A DNA stretch of 64,000 bases, taken from NCBI GenBank assembly GCA_964030475.1, contig CAXIPT010000011.1, forward strand, positions 2,445,938 through 2,509,937, written 5' to 3'. Below are positions 30,110 through 41,827 of this stretch, piece after piece. The DNA comes from Tethya wilhelma. Lineage: Eukaryota; Porifera; Demospongiae; Tethyida; Tethyidae. The notes beneath the pieces are model-generated. The model ran no database searches. It was not told the origin of the DNA and saw only the letters and a program-made list of their open reading frames with translations. Position numbers and translations under genes: made by a program. Each line of letters begins with the position of its first letter. Position 1 is the stretch's first letter.

Positions 30110-30262
30110 GATTCTACGCATGCGCAAATTCAGTCAAGACAATAATTTCTTGAGACGTACGTTTTAATTTGGTACGTACGTTTGAAATTCATACGTACGT
30201 CCCATTTTCGAACGTACGTCTTTCCAAAACGTACGTTTTATTTTTGTTACATTTGGCTTGCC
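30110..30262 (-). mobile_element. Family Y right end, second copy
   Basis: TTTGAGACGTACG-type motifs and GTTACATTTGGCTTGCCATA match the right end at 26920-27034. It inserts into family X sequence at GGGCC, exactly the site used at 27035. The left end of this copy is not visible. Confidence 0.65.
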
Positions 30263-30551
30263 ATAGGGCCGACTGTCCCATAGACACAATACAAAATGTT
30301 GGTCACTATAAAAATCTAGCAAAACAAAATTAAGTCTTCAAACTTGCTCAGAGGCTCTCACTGACAGATTACTAATCGCATGCAAGGCCTAACACTCACA
30401 AAAACTTTCCTCAGCGCTCGTAGAGAGCGCTAGTGGGAAGCCACAAGAGTGCCATTTTTGTTCATCTAACTTACGTACGTACGTACGTACGTACTTACTT
30501 CCTAACTGACTTACTTGAAAAGCATTTCCAGAGAACCAGAATGTGTTGAGC
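30263..30551 (+). mobile_element. Family X fragment
   Basis: From GGGCCGACTGTCCCATAGAC to GAACCAGAATGTGTTGAGC it matches 55562-55845. A (CGTA)n run at 30474-30494 is longer than in other copies. It ends at the n at 30552. Confidence 0.65.
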
Positions 30552-30552
30552 N

Positions 30553-31181
30553 ATTGTCTCTTGATTTCCTTATAAATTCAGCGGCTTCTTCTGTTGCTTT
30601 TTAGTAGAAGACAAGAGACTAAATCACAGTTTGCGAGCTAGTGGTGTGAGCACGATGCTTCGCAATGATGTTCCATAGAAGATTATACAGAAGACTAGCA
30701 GACACATGCAGATCTTTGGAAACACTTCGTACCTAGGGTCAACAGAGCAGCAGGAGTCTGTAACGAAGATTCCTATGACTAACAGTGCAGTCACAGGTAA
30801 ACAACAATACAAGAAAACAATGGCTCTGTGTCTAGCGTGAAGGTAGACGACCGTGGATCGTGTGATAGCCTAGGTAGACTGTTTGGAGACTTGACTACTT
30901 GCAGCATCTATGTTAATCCTACAATTGATTATTCCAACGAAGTGGATGAAGAATTTGATAGCTTGGTGAAGTTCATGGACTATTGCTCCTACTGTTTTTG
31001 TTTTATTATAATTATTACAGCTCTCACTGTTGCTTACTAGTGAAAAAGATTCTCATGATTTCACAAGCCACACTATTGTGACAGTACTTTCCGTGTTTTT
31101 TTTACGTGAAGAGCACAGAAGTTCACATTTCCCTCCTGTGCTACAAATACCATATATGGTACTGTAACTAACAATAGTAAC
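30553..31181. other. Unassigned region with a small hydrophobic open frame
   Basis: A minus-strand frame (30812-30624, 62 codons) reads YCCLPVTALLVIGIFV and then ICMCLLVFCIIFY, two membrane-like stretches, ending TPLARKL. A plus-strand frame (30828-31040) also has a hydrophobic end. Either could be a terminal exon of a membrane protein, but neither has a recognised family. Confidence 0.25.
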
Positions 31182-31954
31182 CAGAGTCAAATATAACGGT
31201 CAGTCAACGGACATTTACGGAACAAAATTGACACGTGACCGCTTACATGCCACGTTGGACTGTCAAGATGTTGGGCAAAAAACGAGCAGGTGGTCGGTCC
31301 TTTGTAAGTAGTTCTAGCAGTGCTAATAGCAGCTCATATGAAGCTGGCACAGATAGTTTATTTACAGTAAGTAAGAAGGCTAAAAGACAGACAACCATAG
31401 CTACTGTTGACAAATGGAAGACGAAATATGACGCGGAGCACCAGACTTTTACCTGGCTGAACTATGATCAACATCGTGGGGAAGTTAATAAGTTGTGGTG
31501 TTCTGTGTGCAGGCAGTACAATGACAGGATTTGTGGTATGAAGAATTTCTCTGACGCATGGATAAGTGGTTCTGAAAACCATAGAAGCAGTAATGTCGAG
31601 GATCATGCTAGGTCTGAGCAGCACAAGACAGCAATGAGATATCTCCGGACTGCCCAGGCTAAAAGCAGAAGTGAACCTATTACAAGTTATGCTCCAATCG
31701 CAAGAAGCTTTCTCAATATCGAAGATACAGAAAAAAACAGACTAAGAAAGAAATTTGATATGTGTTATATGCTAGCTAAAGAGGGATTGTCATTTGACAA
31801 GTACCTCCCTATTTGTGACCTTGAACACAAACACAATGTTGATATTGGTACTGCTTATAAAACACCCCCCTCAGCTAAGCTTTTCACTCACTTCATAGCC
31901 CAAAACCAACGTAGTCTTTTTCTTCAGGAGATTGGTGGAAAGAGGTTTTATAGC
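31182..31954 (+). mobile_element. hAT transposon copy 1, 5' part
   Basis: It starts with CAGAGTCAAATATAACGGTC, which is also the start of the copy at 41828. Sequences outside differ (ACAATAGTAAC against CTAGACCG), so this is the true left end. CAG is a usual hAT end. The right end is lost at the n at 31955. Confidence 0.65.
31246..31954 (+). pseudogene. hAT-type transposase with TTF-like zinc finger (N-terminal part)
   Basis: ATG options are 31246 and 31268; the latter matches MSGKKRAGG in the other copy. The protein has a Ser-rich basic start (KKRAGGRSFVSSSSS) and then a zinc-finger region, WLNYDQHRGEVNKLWCSVC ... RICGMKNFSDAWISGS ... HARSEQHKTAM. A helical linker follows (KFDMCYMLAKEGLSFDKYL). 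The layout resembles ZNF862/KIAA1586-like hAT-derived proteins, where the finger precedes an RNase-H-like catalytic core; the core is missing here because the sequence breaks at 31955. Confidence 0.65.
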
Positions 31955-31955
31955 N

Positions 31956-33400
31956 TGCATTTGATGATTTTATTAGGTTAGTAAAAATGTGTCATTTACT
32001 ACTTGTCCATGAACATGCTTCTGACCAAGTACATGAATATGCAAATGAGCTAAATAACCTAAGGCCTGAGGTTTTTAAACTACAAAGATTCAATTAAAGA
32101 AGGAGATGGTTCGAGAGTCCTAATAATTTAAAAAGGCTTATTTTGTTACATCAGGAAGGCAAAACTGTTCTGATCAAATTCTCTGTTCTGTGTATAGTTA
32201 CTACAATGTATTGACTTCTTGTCAGGCAAACCAGTTTCTTTGGCACAGATTTTTCAACATACATGGTTTACCACAGAAAATCTGCCTGCATATAGATTAC
32301 ATTATGTAAAGGATGCATTGCTGCACTTGGAGAGCACCATAAGCCATATCACGGGTTGCTCATGCACTTGGCACACTAGATAAAGTCATAGAGAATTTGA
32401 CCAAGTATATTGAGTGCCCATAACTCAGGAAAACACTGTATGGTATCTTCATCAAAGGACAGACATATCATTATTAACAGTAGCTAATAAATTTGAAGTG
32501 CAGAATGGAAAACAGCATCAAACATTCAAACAATTCAAGCCAGGGACCATTAAGAAGAAAAGTTTGAAGATTGGATGAATCAACATGTACAGCGATATCA
32601 GAAAGCATACAATTAACAGTTACTACAATATTTATTTACAGCTTCAATTTGTATATACATAGTCATGGTATGTCATATCACAAGTGTTATTGTTTTTATT
32701 CAATAAAATACAATTACATAAGCTTGCACAACTACAGTAGATTGGGAAATTTCATTGGTAAAAAATTTTGCCAGTTAAATTTTCGCGTAGTTTGATTTTC
32801 ACCATCGAAGAAGTGCTTGTGTTCTGATATTTGTCCAAAAATTTTATGGCGATTTTTACTGAATCATGTGAAACGATGAAAGTACTGCACAACAACATGT
32901 TGGAGCATTGTCAAGGTATTCTCTCATTTCTGTGGTTATGTATAAGGCTGCAGTCCATCTCGTCCAGCATGACCCACTCCTTTAATGTAGGATTTGATGT
33001 TTTCAATTGTTCTCAGAATGTGGTGATAAACTTTTCTTTGATACATGGCTCTGTACAACTATGGAACATGTTATCAAGGCATTTACCACATATATCTATT
33101 GATACTGGTGGGATACATGAACAGACTCTTCATGCCAGTTTTAATAAACGATAAAGTTTCGAACAATCTTCCAAGTTTGGATATAAGATTATACAACAAG
33201 GTGTATTGATTAGATGCTCAGAGAGGAGTTCAAGGATCCAAAATGTATACTGTGTCTGTTAGGAGATTGATATGACAGTTAAGTTTAATATTCCTAAACT
33301 AGCTATAATGGTTTTACAAAGCTCTTTAGTTGTAGTAGCCATTGTTCAAATACTAGGAGGTAGTTCACTTCTCATTTCATCAAGTTAATACATTAAATTT
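31956..33400. other. Mostly non-coding; one open stretch at 32197-32355
   Basis: After the n, sequence unrelated to the hAT copy follows. On the plus strand 32197-32355 stays open for about 50 codons (LLQCIDFLSGKPVSLAQIF ... LPAYRLHYVKDALLHLES), and 32477-32573 reads LTVANKFEVQNGKQHQTFK. These look like degraded exons of an unknown protein. The remainder is AT-rich with no signal. Confidence 0.3.
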
Positions 33401-33407
33401 AATCACG

Positions 33408-33615
33408 AGTAAAAAAATAGAAATGGCTAAATCATAAGACTGCAAATAAAATGCTATGACCGAGTGAAAAATCCTTACTCTTGCCATGTTGAGTCCCTCA
33501 TGTTGCCCACAGGAAGAATTCTTATACATTCTAACAACCATTCCATCTTGTTTGCTTTCTTTATATGAATTCGATAGCTACTTTTTGTGTCCAATATTTT
33601 TTTGTTTTTTCAGAA
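33408..33615. mobile_element. Hairpin MITE family B, degraded copy
   Basis: Parts such as GAGTAAAAAAATAGAAATGG and CCATTCCATCTTGTTTGC match the arms of the 8746-9012 copy, with many changes and a shortened centre. Confidence 0.5.
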
Positions 33616-34386
33616 TTCTACTAAATTACATTAGCACAATGTCATGATGTTTCAGTTGCAATCATTAGAGTTTTCAAACAACATTAATATATACCACTAT
33701 ACATGAGACTTAGTCTATAAATCATTGTTCTTCCACTTATGAATGCGGAGTAGAACTGAAAAAGAAGAGAGCTAGTAGACGGAAGAGATTCAGTTCTAGG
33801 TGACTAATGCCATTCTACTCCTATTGACAGCGGTGCAGATCCAGATGGTTTATGCATAGCATACCTGGTCTTTCAATCTATCTCAATAATGTTGTTTAGT
33901 CTCCTATTGTTTCTAGCCCAATAGCTTCAAGAACAAGGAGTAGATCTGTGCCTAAGCCTTAGCACCTGTATATTGTTGTTATTGTTGGTTTTGTTTTTTG
34001 TGTAACTCATGGCTGTTTCATATAGCCGTCCATTAGCATGTCTACCTAGCTACCTATCAAATACTCTTGATGCATAATACTGTAAAGCAATAATAATAAT
34101 AACTAGGGGAATGCACCGTGCATTGAAGGGTGAGCCGGAGCGATCGCGACGATCATTAATGTTGGCGCATGCGCATGCGTAGTAGTAAAGTTACACATGT
34201 TCGTGGTGATGGAGAATTAAATTTGTGCATTGCTATGGATATGCAACGCTGCATTGGAAAAGGCTAGGATATGGCCAATGAGATTTAGATGCCGTGGGAA
34301 AGAGTCTGTACTATTAAAAAGAGGTTCAAATTTTTTCCGTCATAATTGTTGAAACAGGCTAAGTATGGCATGCAAAAAGTTGGAGT
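33616..34386. other. Intergenic stretch with an NRF1-like double palindrome
   Basis: No gene is seen. At 34165-34180 GCGCATGCGCATGCGT overlaps two NRF1-like half-palindromes, next to CGATCGCGACGATC (34141-34154). It could be the promoter or end region of the Helitron-like relic or of an unrelated element. Confidence 0.35.
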
Positions 34387-35118
34387 TTAAAGATATCTAT
34401 TGAGTGTGGAGAAGACAATTGTCAGGTTGAGGGAATTTAATGGCAGTTGCTGTGACCAGGATGTCAACTTCTGATGGTAATCTTGGGAGACTGGTGGCAA
34501 ATGAGGACAATCTTGTAGGAGATTAATGACGTGTCCACAGTAACCATATACTGGCCTTGAGGTAACCTGTAGACGGACATGATCGGCATGACAGCAGACA
34601 CTAGCATTTCTTCCACTTGAGTTAATTTTTGAATAAGAATATATGCACATATCATTCAACACTTATAATATTGCTACAGGCTAATCTGCAATTGTGGAGG
34701 CACAAAGCCAAGGTCCATGTTGTTGGCACGAAAGTATAACTTTGGAACCTTCTTGTCCATGGAACACCTCCTACACTCGACAGAACCATTGGGCACAGAC
34801 AGGTTTGGGAAACATTTCAAACACATATCACAAGTAGGATAAGCGATTTCTGATATTGTCTGGTGAAAGTTTTTCATCTTCTGGATCACAGCTAGTTTCC
34901 CAAATAATGCTGGTGCTCCTTGCACAAGCTATCTTGCTCATGTCTGTTTTCTCTCAGAGGCTGTCTCTCTCAAACTTCTATCATTAGCCTGAGACCTATC
35001 TCGGGTCATAACTATACCTGCTTCTGAAAAACTGTTATATATCTCTCGTCGTCTCGCTCGCCTGGCTTCTCTTTGCTCAGGTGTTTCTCGCTCCATATGC
35101 TCCCTGTAGAGTTCTCTT
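34387..35118 (-). pseudogene. Helitron-type helicase protein, N-terminal fragment
   Basis: Read on the minus strand: a region of charged repeats (RRRELYREHMERETPEQREA) near 35118-35040, then a Cys-rich part, YPTCDMCLKCFPNL and VECRRCSMDKKVPKLY, followed by ANNMDLGFVPPQLQ. After about 50 bases of extra sequence come LTQVEEMLVSAVMPIMSVYR and, in another frame, GHVINLLQDCPHLPPV. This order (Cys-rich DK..PK, NNM, LTQVEEML, GHVINL.QD) is that of Helitron/PIF1-associated proteins upstream of the rolling-circle and helicase domains, as I recall it. There are at least two frame changes and a stop (KQT-stop). A LINE has inserted at 35119. No Rep or helicase motif remains. Confidence 0.65.
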
Positions 35119-35415
35119 CTACGTTGAATTGAATTGAATTTAATTGATCAAAGAAAGGATCACACAGAGGTTGCATGAGTAACCTATGCGAGGTGCTTCC
35201 CAGAGCAACAAAACATAGAAAAGTATAAAGCATGAAGGACTAGAAAGGATACTAAATCACTATTACGAAACACAATTTAACATACATAAAATTAGTGAAT
35301 GATTCTAAAAAATTAAGGGGTCCTGCCCCAATAAAAAAGCTTTCATCTTGAATCATGTCTTTAGGAAGAGCATTCCAAAGGAATGGAGCATTGATAAAGT
35401 ACGAATATCTATATG

Positions 35416-38400
35416 CAGTGGTGTAGCCAGGATTTTAGAAAAGAGGGGGCAATAAAAATATTGCGCGCGAAGCGCGCTGAAAATTTTGTGCGACCAGAAA
35501 CCACACCCATGTAATTAGCTAACTTTAGCCCCTCCCATTCATTAAACTGAACCGAAGCACGCGCTCGCTAGATCGAACGCTCTCTAAAGTTTTGTAGCAG
35601 CAAAAAGAAAGCTTTTAAAAGTTGTTTTGCACTGAATTCTGGTCAAAGATGACTGTTAAGTAGCGTTGCTAAAGTAAGTGCACGAAAGAATAGCGCATTA
35701 TAATCACTGTTGTTTTAGTATTACAATTTTTTTTCTGTTTTAGTTTGGTTTTACAACTAAAATAAACTTGGTTTTATTTTAGTTTTAGCTAATTTGGAAT
35801 CAAAGCAACAGTTTATAGTTTTAGTTATAGTGATATATACATGCTCAAAATAGTTCTAGTTTAGTTCTAGTAATTTAAACTTAAGATCACAATAGTTTTA
35901 GTATTAGTAATAGATATAATATGTGCATTTATAATAATTATTATAAGTACATTTTTCAGACTTGACAATTTATATTTATAAAAGCGACAACTTAAGTATA
36001 CAAATAGTCCTTATTTTTACAAATTAGTACTTCTCTTTCTAAGTTATGATGACTCAGTCTATTCCTTTTGCCTTGTGATGCATCGCCTGCTGTGGAAAAT
36101 ATTCGTTCAACTGCAGCTGATGATGCAGGTGTTGATAAAAAAATATTGAAAGCAATTTGTGACAATCTTGGATACAATGACTCATTCTCTACCCAATAAT
36201 TATAACAAAGGATCGTGATCATCATCCAGGCTTAAAACCTGCTCGGTGTATTGCAACAGTTCGAGCTCTCCAGGGTGGTGTTTTGTCCCTCCTTCTTCCT
36301 CTCTCCTCTCTTTAGCCTCATCTATAAACTTTTGAAGATAGCTAAAGCGAGCTCTCTTTCTTGGAGGCTCAGTTTCTGGCTCTGATGTTACTTCGCCTTG
36401 TGATGAGTCCACAGAGCTTGCATGGCTACTGCTTGTTTGACTACCATCCGAAAGCAACTCTAGAAGACTACTCTTTGCAGTCTGTCTGTCTACTTTATAT
36501 CTAGGGTCCAGAAAAGTTGCAATGATCATTGTAGGATCAAATCCTGGGTCAGATGGATTAGTATAGATTTGAAATCTGTGATTTAGTTCTGATAGGAGTA
36601 CTGATGCAACTTCCGCCACATTCTTCTCACTGGCACTGTCTGTTTTGATCTCATTTAAGTGCATGGTAGCGCAGCTCCATTAGCATTGGACAGACACAGG
36701 AGATTGTTGAAAAATCTTCTCCTTGGACTAATGAAGTGTATTGGGCAAACGGTTAAAGGAGTTTTTGAATTGAGTAGACTAGCTGTCTTCCACTCACTAT
36801 GTGCAAGATTATCCCATCCATGTGCCTCAAGTACTGATGCTAAAGGGAGCCTTAACCTCAATAAGACGGTCGATAAGTAAAAAGGTTGAACTCCAACGAG
36901 TTGGCACATCCTTCAGCAACTTCTTCCTACATAGTCTGAGAAGATGCTCTGTTGCCTTAGATGATTTATTCACCCTGCTGACAAGCTTATGGACTTTATG
37001 AAGAAGTGGTTTCAATCCTTCGTGCTGCTGAAACTTGTGAACAACAAGTTGTAGAGTGTGTGCAAAACAACTCAGTCTTTTACACAAAGATCTAAATGTC
37101 TGCCTGTGGTGAGCATCAAAATTTACACTAGGATCTTCCTCAACGCGAATGTCTGATTCTTCTTCAGAATCTGAATCAGTTTCACTTTCCCCGTCATCAT
37201 CTGAGTCTTGATCTGATGAGATGGTGTAAGCTTGCTCTTTAAATGCCTTAACAATATTACTACCGTTATCTGTTATAATTAAGTTCAACTTTGAAGAGGG
37301 AATGTCCCACTCATCTAAAACTTCCTCAACAAGTTTTCGAATATTTTCTGCAGTGTGAGGGTGAGATAGAGTACGCACTGCGAGAGTGACACAATGCTTT
37401 CGATGGTCACGCTTGCTGAAAAAATGGGATGTGATACCTAAGTATGAAGAAGACATACCTCGTTTTGTCCATATGTCTGTAGTTATGTTCACTTTGCTTG
37501 CTTCAGAAAGATACACCTGAATCTTGGCTTTTAGCTCTATCAATATACATTCCAGTTCTTTGCTCAGAGCAGTTCGCCCTGGCATTTCATACCAGTGGTC
37601 AAGAGCTAAAACAAATGTCTTGAATTCCTCGTTTTCAACGAGCGAATTCGGCACATTGCTACTACCCACAAACATAGCTAACTTGCGTGTAATATCCTTC
37701 CACTGCACACTGTCTCTAGCATATTTTTTTTTGCTGTGAAACAAATCCTCTAAAGATGTTTGACCTCTTAGGGGGCCAAAAGGCTTTCTAGCTTCACTTT
37801 GCTTTTTTATAGCTTCTCTTTCTTTAATGGCCTTCTCCTCCTGTAAAACCTTCTGGTATTGCTCAGGATGAGAGGTCTTGATATGTTGCTTCAAATTGGT
37901 TGGGTACTTTCCAGAAATAGCATGGTTACATACTTCAGATTCAGCCTTTTCAATTTGACACACACTTTTTTTTGTTAAAACATATTCGAAGTAGTTCCAC
38001 ACTGGGCTCTTTATTGGTCGTCCTGAAAATGGGGGGGATGAGGGACCAGGCCGGGCCGGTGTAACCGTAGTACTAGAAGATTCGAATTCAGCACGAGTAG
38101 AACATGAAGTAGATCTTACAGACGAAGCTTCAATGGATTCTCAGGATTGTGCCATGAGCTTGAATTCACTGAAACTATGCTTATAGACTGTATACAGACT
38201 ATCTGTCCACGATATCTATGATCTGTCACTCTACAGAATTCTAGAATAAGGTAACTCATGTGATATATGTGCATGATATGCACGTGCGCACATGACTCTG
38301 CGCAGCGCAGTGAGTGCTGTGTGTAGACTGCACTGTGAGAACTGACTGCATGCAGCGCAGATGCTAGTCTCGCGGGCCAGACGTTCTTTGTGGGTACTAC

Positions 38401-38699
38401 GCAGATGCGTACCGTAGTTACTGCTAGGCTAGTAGCAATAAAAGACCTTTAGTTTTAGTATAAATAGCTATGTTTTGGTCGAGTTTCAGTTATAGTTTTA
38501 GTTGATATGCACTGTTGCAGTGTATTCTAGTTTTAGTTTTAGTTTTAGTTACTGAATCAAATTCACTCAAACTAAAATACATTTTAGTTTTAGTTTTAGT
38601 TAACTAAAACAACACTGATTATAATACCAAAGCGTAAATTTCGCGACTGAAAAAAGGGGGGGCAAGCGCCCCCCTAGCCCCCCCCTGGCTACGCCACTG
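35416..38699 (-). mobile_element. hAT-type transposon with 5-bp target duplication
   Basis: Ends are CAGTGGTGTAGCCAGG (35416) and CCTGGCTACGCCACTG (38699). ATATG flanks both sides (35411-35415 and 38700-38704), and removing the element restores the LINE reading frame exactly. Sub-terminal regions are rich in TTTTAG/AGTTTTAG repeats (35750-35900, 38450-38600). It contains a nearly complete transposase gene. Confidence 0.85.
35992..38155 (-). pseudogene. hAT transposase with BED-like finger (nearly complete)
   Basis: The likely ATG is at 38155 (MAQS), but codon 5 is TGA. Reading on gives a Ser/Pro-rich start, then VWNYFEYVLTKKSVC ... EVCNHAISGKYPTNLKQHI (BED-type DNA-binding finger). The catalytic region follows: KVNITTDIWTKRGMSSSYLG (first Asp), KLNLIITDNGSNIVKAFKEQ (second Asp), an acidic insert, RLSCFAHTLQLVVHKF and KDVPTRWSSTFLLIDRLIE. 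After a frameshift near 36840 come APLASVLEAHGW-type sequence and FDPTMIIATFLDPRYK. After another near 36215 comes the hAT dimerisation end, STPASSAAVERIFSTAG ... RNRLSHHNLEREVLICKNK. The order and length (about 700 codons) suit a ZBED-like hAT enzyme. One early stop and two or more frameshifts make it inactive, but it is young. Confidence 0.85.
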
Positions 38700-38704
38700 A
38701 TATG

Positions 38705-39455
38705 CGTTGATTCTTGAAGATGGTACTTGCAATTTGAAGGTCTGAGCTATAGTAACGGAGTGGTTGAAACTAAAATAGTCATAAAATGTGATTGAATCTA
38801 GTTCTTTGACTGCTTTGAATGTCTGACAGCAGGATAGAAGGTGGTGGCGTTGTCCTATAGTTAGCATCCTTAGTTTGGTTCTACACTGTGCATCAGATAG
38901 TGACCATTTGTGAAGATTTTTATCCCACTTTGCATTGCCTATCCATCTTCCAGTTCGCCTCTGAATCTTCTCGAGCTGGTCACGTGCTCCAATACTGTGA
39001 GGTGACCAAACAGGGGCACATGTTTCCAGGTGTGGACGCACCAGTGCATTGTAAGCTCTTGACTAGAACATTTCGACATGGAACGTTTTAGAAGATAGAG
39101 GACTCGTGATGCTTTAGTACACATGTCATTGATATGCTTGTTCCATGACAACTTAGAGTTAATTTTAACTCCAAGGTTCCAGCTTTGAGTTATTCAGGTA
39201 ATAGAGTGGTTGGGCAGGTTTACGACTGTTTGAGATTGACAATACCTTGCATTTTGAGACATTTAATTTCAGTTGCCATTTCTGGGACCAGTGGTGTATT
39301 AGGTGGAGGTCGTGCTGGAGGGTATCACTGTCATTAGATGACTCAATACAGCGGTAGATGGCACAGTCGTCGGCGAAAAGCCTAGTCGTAGACTGGATAC
39401 CTTCTCCAATGTCGTTTACATACACGTTGAGCCTTCTTTCATGAGAACTATCCAT
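38705..39455 (-). pseudogene. Non-LTR reverse transcriptase, C-terminal part
   Basis: It contains NVYVNDIGEGIQSTTRLFAD followed by DCAIYR, the (F/Y)ADD catalytic box of reverse transcriptases. Then come WQLKLNVSKCKVLSISN and LGVKINSKLSWNKHINDMCT, the usual thumb-side motifs, and a tail VRPHLETCAPVWSPH ... LEKIQRRTGRW. The tail continues across the hAT insertion in frame (INAY, then RYSYFINAPFLWNALPKD near 35400). The frame shifts near 39180 and 39030. The family is Jockey/CR1-like by feel, not proven. Confidence 0.75.
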
Positions 39456-39460
39456 TTCAA

Positions 39461-40344
39461 TGCAAGCAAAACTTTTGTAGCCAAGGACATTGACGTCTCC
39501 TCATGGAAATTCGAAACGAATCCTTAGGCATGCATATTGCAATACGTGGTGGCACTCATCACATACCGTAAGTTTAAATTTTTATTCTACGTAATGTGGC
39601 ATGCGAACAATTAGAAGAACGAACGACACGACAGACAGACAGACAGACAAAATTGCCGTTCAACACACTAGGGTGGGCTCGCTCCAGCTTGCCAAATAAT
39701 AATAATTAATTTTGCACTGATGAATATGGTTGTTATGGCAACCAAAGTAGTCGAACCTTGGAATGTCAATGTGCCCTGAAAACTGAGACCCAATATTATG
39801 TGCATAAATATAATTATACGTAGTTTTTTGTGTATGTAGCACACAAGGTGTGGAAAAAATAAAACTATGGAAACACTTTAGAACACTTAAGAACTAACTC
39901 AAACAAGGACAATTTCATGAACATGCAGGAGAAGCTACTAGCCAAACTTGACCTTGAGAGAGGTTATCCACCAACAGAAACAAAACAAATCATCCACAAA
40001 ACCAAACACCATGATAGATACCTTTACATTAAAAAGGAGAAACAAATACAAAAGACTTAATCAAATATTCTAATAGCTACAATGATGATACTAAACGAAT
40101 AAAAAATAATCAGAAAACACTGGAAATCAATTAAAAATAGCACCTCCTTATCTTGAGATAATCTGAACGTAGGAATAAAACAGAGAGAATATTATTGGAT
40201 ATGCAAAATTAGGAACTCTAACCAAACTGTCAAGCAAAGGACTTAATAAAACAATCTATGATAATAACAACCTGACCAATATAAGCTTTAAAGCACAGGC
40301 GCATGCCATCCTGACTGTATCACACAAAAATGTGATATCGAGCT
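39461..40344. other. Non-coding region with an X-box-like motif
   Basis: There is a short (ACAG)n run at 39631-39650 and GTTGTTATGGCAAC at 39729-39742, similar to the motif in the 5316-5995 element. From 39850 to 40330 the sequence is A-rich with no recognisable gene; a low-complexity AAAC pattern might derive from a transcript-like relic. Confidence 0.35.
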
Positions 40345-41595
40345 AGCAGGATCTGGAAGCCTTTACACTGAACAACTAATTGACTCGAGTGTGCATTCAG
40401 ACAGTTCAAAGGTTCCGAAGACTGAGAATCCAGTACAAGAGGCTAGCAAAGATTCTAAACAAGACTTAGTGGTACAGGAGGCAGATAGACTCCTTCAACA
40501 GTTGCGTGTAAGTTACACATGTTTGATTGATTATTTGTTTAGTCATGGATATTATAGCTGCTGTAATGTCTATGATGTCATAGGCTCCTGTGAAACCAGG
40601 AAATTCATCATATTTCCCACTTACTCTAACTAGTGAATCGGATGATAATTATAGTGATATTCTAACTCAATGTCGTAGTTCTATGCAGGTGTTAGTTATA
40701 GCTTTGTATAAACATGGGCTAATAGTATAGTTATTGTGTATTTAGGATGAAAGAAACAACAGTACCTCTCAGGATGACCTCAAAGAAATGAGAAGGCTTA
40801 GGGCTGAACAAGATGGAGCTTATTTAGCAGCTGACCAGGGCCAAGGTATTGAAGTACATTTTTATTATTACATTTATTTGACAAGGTCCTCTACCTGATA
40901 GGAAGAAGAAAGGAAAATGCAAATTGAATATCAGCAGATGAAAGAAAAGAAGCGTACTTAATGGTTTGAGGTCAGATACAGTACCTTCCTAGCTAGCTCT
41001 ACTGTGATGTGTGGATCTTGGTCAAGTTACCCCATGCACGAATGACGACTTCTTTTTCATTTATTAGAAGTTACAGCAACTACAAGTGGCAACAGAGAGA
41101 AAATTTGATGACAATCGCGGGCAATCGTGATGGAGTAAAGGTGGCATTTAGACTTCCAGATGGAAGCAAGATCAACTATGTCTTTCCAGTAGCTTCTATA
41201 GTGAAGGTTTGTGTGATATTGCGGTGTTTGTTGTGAGTCATGTCCATCCTCTGACTTGACCACTGTGTGCATTATTAAGAATCACTAGCCATAAATGGCA
41301 CACCAGCAAACTGGCTCAGGGTTTACTGTTCTATTAGAACAAGACTATACACAAAAAATCTTGATTCAGTGATGAAAATAACTATTAAATGCAGGATATG
41401 TATCAGTTTGTGGTGAGCAAGGGTGTGGTGCCTCCTTTTTCTCTGTACACACCTCATCCTCGATCTCTTTTGGAATTGAGCAGTGAGAGTGTTCTTCCAT
41501 ATAGTGACACGGTTGTCATTGTAGAACCACTTACCCAACAAGAGTCAGAGGCCTATGATCTGGAAATTCTCATTGATCTACTTGATACAGACCCG
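40345..41595 (+). CDS. UBX-like domain protein (partial, several exons)
   Basis: Exons on the plus strand: up to 40507 (GSGSLYTEQLIDSSVHSD and KDSKQDLVVQEADRLLQQLR); 40584-40688 (APVKPGNSSYFPLTLTSES); 40746-40845 (DDLKEMRRLRAEQDGAYLAA, a charged coiled stretch like that before UBX domains); a Glu/Lys-rich exon near 40902-40960; about 41069-41205 (DGVKVAFRLPDGSKINYVFP); and 41395-41595 (DMYQFVVSKGVVPPFSLYTP and VLPYSDTVVIVEPL). The last two form an 80-residue beta-grasp domain that matches the UBX pattern (R.PDGS, FP...., VY.FV). UBX domains bind the p97/VCP ATPase. The frame into the 41069 exon is not clean. A hAT copy follows. The upstream exons appear at 29066-30077 on the other strand. Confidence 0.55.
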
Positions 41596-41601
41596 GTATG
41601 T

Positions 41602-41602
<1 letters not shown>

Positions 41603-41641
<39 letters not shown>
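41603..41641 (+). repeat. (TG)n microsatellite
   Basis: Perfect TG run immediately after the donor of the 41395-41595 exon. Confidence 0.95.
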
Positions 41642-41827
41642 TTAACTTGATAACATAGATATCTCGGAAAATCTTTTTTTAATACAGGAGAGTGAAATGA
41701 ACTCTGATTCTCTATCATAACCATTTCAGACTGTGTGTGAGAATACAGGTATCTATAGCACTATTGGGATTGGGAATATTATTAATGATATTGTATTGCA
41801 TTGTCACATTTTAGGTGAACTAGACCG

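Larger units (their letters stand above)
35119..39460 (-). mobile_element. LINE retrotransposon, 5'-truncated, split by a hAT element
   Basis: Minus-strand reverse-transcriptase sequence runs from about 39460 to 38705 and continues at 35415 after a 3.3-kb insertion. Its 3' end at 35119-35150 is an (ATTCA)n-like tail, as in some LINEs, and it abuts the Helitron relic exactly. The 5' end lacks endonuclease and most of the polymerase. Confidence 0.7.

Noticed and set aside
41057..41272. Minus-strand frame opposite the UBX-like exon
   Set aside because: Shadow of the exon; the plus strand has the recognisable domain.
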